This document shows, one piece after another, positions 62,601 through 64,000 of a DNA stretch of 64,000 nucleotides. The stretch is taken from assembly GCA_013396655.1 (NCBI GenBank), contig WBMV01000298.1, positions 3,039,632 through 3,103,631 of the forward strand. The letters are read 5' to 3'. This stretch comes from Campylorhamphus procurvoides. Lineage: Eukaryota > Chordata > Aves > Passeriformes > Dendrocolaptidae. The position numbers were made by a program, and so were the translations under genes. Position 1 is the first letter of the stretch; every line of letters begins with the position of its first letter. The notes under the pieces were generated by a model. The model was not told where the DNA came from, ran no database searches, and saw only the letters and a program-made list of their open reading frames with translations.

Positions 62601-64000
62601 TACACACACACACAAAATATTGCAGAATGAGTAGTAAGACTTACATAGCTGTTTTCAAGCTTTCTTTTGTAGGTCTCAAGACAGGACAAGGATCCTCCCC
62701 ATCTTAGCCTAAAGCATTTGATATCATCTGGTCTTGACTACAAAAGGAAAAACATAGTTTGGCAGTGATGCAGAACTTAAATACTGTGGGGAGTTTCATG
62801 TTTGCTTCTCAAAAAGGATAGAGCGGAGTTAAAAAAATACAGGGAAGATCACTAAAATGAGTAAGCTGCAGGCTAGCTTGGGACTTCAGTTTGGGAAGGC
62901 TTTGGGGTATATGGCTGACATTTACAAAGGTTATGGTGAACGCAGAACTGTTATTCGTGTTCAATACAAGAATTTGGGGAAGTCATTGAAACTGGTGAGA
63001 AACTATTTTAAAGCACATAAGAGAAATTATGTCTTTAAGTAGTGGAGAGTGACCTGGAACTCATCTCAGGGGAAATTAATGGAGGTGGAAGGTGCCAGCA
63101 GCGTCAGAAAGGGACTAGAGAAAAGGGAATGCAGTCACAGGTCCATGAAGAGATACTAAAGGAATGGGCAGACTTATCCTGAAGTTGATGTTGGTCAAGG
63201 AATATGGAGTGCTCATTTTCCTAATGTTCTCATAATCCTAGTTTGCATATTCCTCAGAAAGAAATTTTTCAAGGAATTAGTTTAACAAGGATGACTTTCT
63301 ACTTGAGACTGCCTCTGCCGTGCTACACTAATTATTAAATATACATATTTATACATGTATATAAAAGTGAAAGACCCATTCTTCATAAATGTGTGTGTCT
63401 GGCAGGTTGGTCCTGCTGTCGTTTCAGACCCAAATTCAGGTAACTCCTGTAGAAATGATTTCATAGTAATGGCTCTTTGATCAAGTTCAAAGTTACTGTT
63501 TTGTGGATGGGTTGTTATTTCTTTCCTTGGTTCTGTGTTTGCACAGGTATAATTGTGCTTGGTTAGTTCAGGCTGGGCAGATGTCATTAGATGGAGTGAC
63601 CAAGATGGTCCCAGTGACCTGCTCCTAGGGCTGATTTGGCTCAGGGCAGGTACAGCAAGAGGTACCTTTGCACACATGCAGATGTATCCACCTCTGCCTG
63701 TGTGCAAGCGTGTGAATTGATTATGATGTGAATGTTATCTTGAATCTATAATTAAGTCACTGTTAAAATTGCAGTAAATCCTATTAAATCACTTTATAAA
63801 TGTCAAATTAGTCAATGATTAAGTTCTGCTAAACCCCTTTGTCCTCTAATCTTTTTGCATCCATATCCTTTTCACCCTTCCCCAGTCTCCCTGTAAATCA
63901 TTCTAAATTGATTTCCCTTTGTATGCTTCATCTATGGAGTAAATAATAAAGTGAACCTTGCCATTGAACTCTGTTAAGTTGCGCTTCCACAAATTTGTTT
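59652..64000. other. Unique AT-rich sequence, no gene supported
   Basis: No recognised gene, RNA gene or interspersed repeat. A short (CA)n run lies at about 62604-62616, and TA/TG-rich patches lie near 60129-60170 and 63338-63362. Confidence 0.5.

Noticed and set aside
1..64000. CRISPR arrays, operons, bacterial-type systems, tRNA or rRNA genes
   Set aside because: The sequence is vertebrate; no direct-repeat/spacer arrays, tRNA-like cloverleaf motifs or rRNA sequence were seen on reading.

Overview
This window is vertebrate nuclear DNA and almost certainly comes from a bird, probably a songbird. The evidence is the repeat content. Several CR1 LINE 3' ends carry the typical avian tail around TCATAGAATGG and GGTTGGAAGGGACCTT. 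There are also four LTR-like elements, one of which (20327-22028) I recognise as a family common in passerine genomes. The rest is AT-rich, with long single-copy stretches and one short GC-rich block. I found no intact protein-coding gene. Nearly all open reading frames in the window are 60-130 codons, lack family resemblance, and many lie inside repeats. The region therefore looks intergenic, or like a very large intron.

Layout. 1-5645: AT-rich unique sequence with no supported gene. 5646-6905: a compact repeat cluster of a CR1 3' end, a CpG-rich block with a nine-copy 18-bp minisatellite, a probable solo LTR inside a triplet repeat, and a second CR1 fragment. 8331-10677: three CR1 fragments in both orientations. 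10678-20326: unique AT-rich DNA. 20327-22028: a solo LTR with a perfect 5-bp target duplication, split by a 1.1-kb chimeric retro-insertion. That insertion joins a CR1 3' end to a poly(A)-tailed, 5'-truncated, disabled NUP42 (nucleoporin 42, NUPL2) cDNA, and it has its own 6-bp target duplication. 24771-25253: a second solo LTR. 27637-27985: CR1. 31640-32800: a very old CR1 of about 1.1 kb. 38019-38205: a (GT)n/(TA)n tract. 39991-40140: CR1. 42374-42496: a possible coding exon of unknown identity. 47545-47630: an old CR1 remnant. 59197-59645: a solo LTR. The remainder to 64000 is unique sequence.

The most notable object is the CR1-NUP42 chimera at 20759-21883. Avian CR1 reverse transcriptase is believed to need a CR1 3' end for priming, which is the usual explanation for the scarcity of processed pseudogenes in birds. 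This insertion has the structure expected if priming began on a CR1 RNA and the enzyme then switched template onto the poly(A) tail of a host mRNA. No working set of genes can be described here. The window's content is repeat history, one pseudogene and a few weak exon or regulatory candidates.
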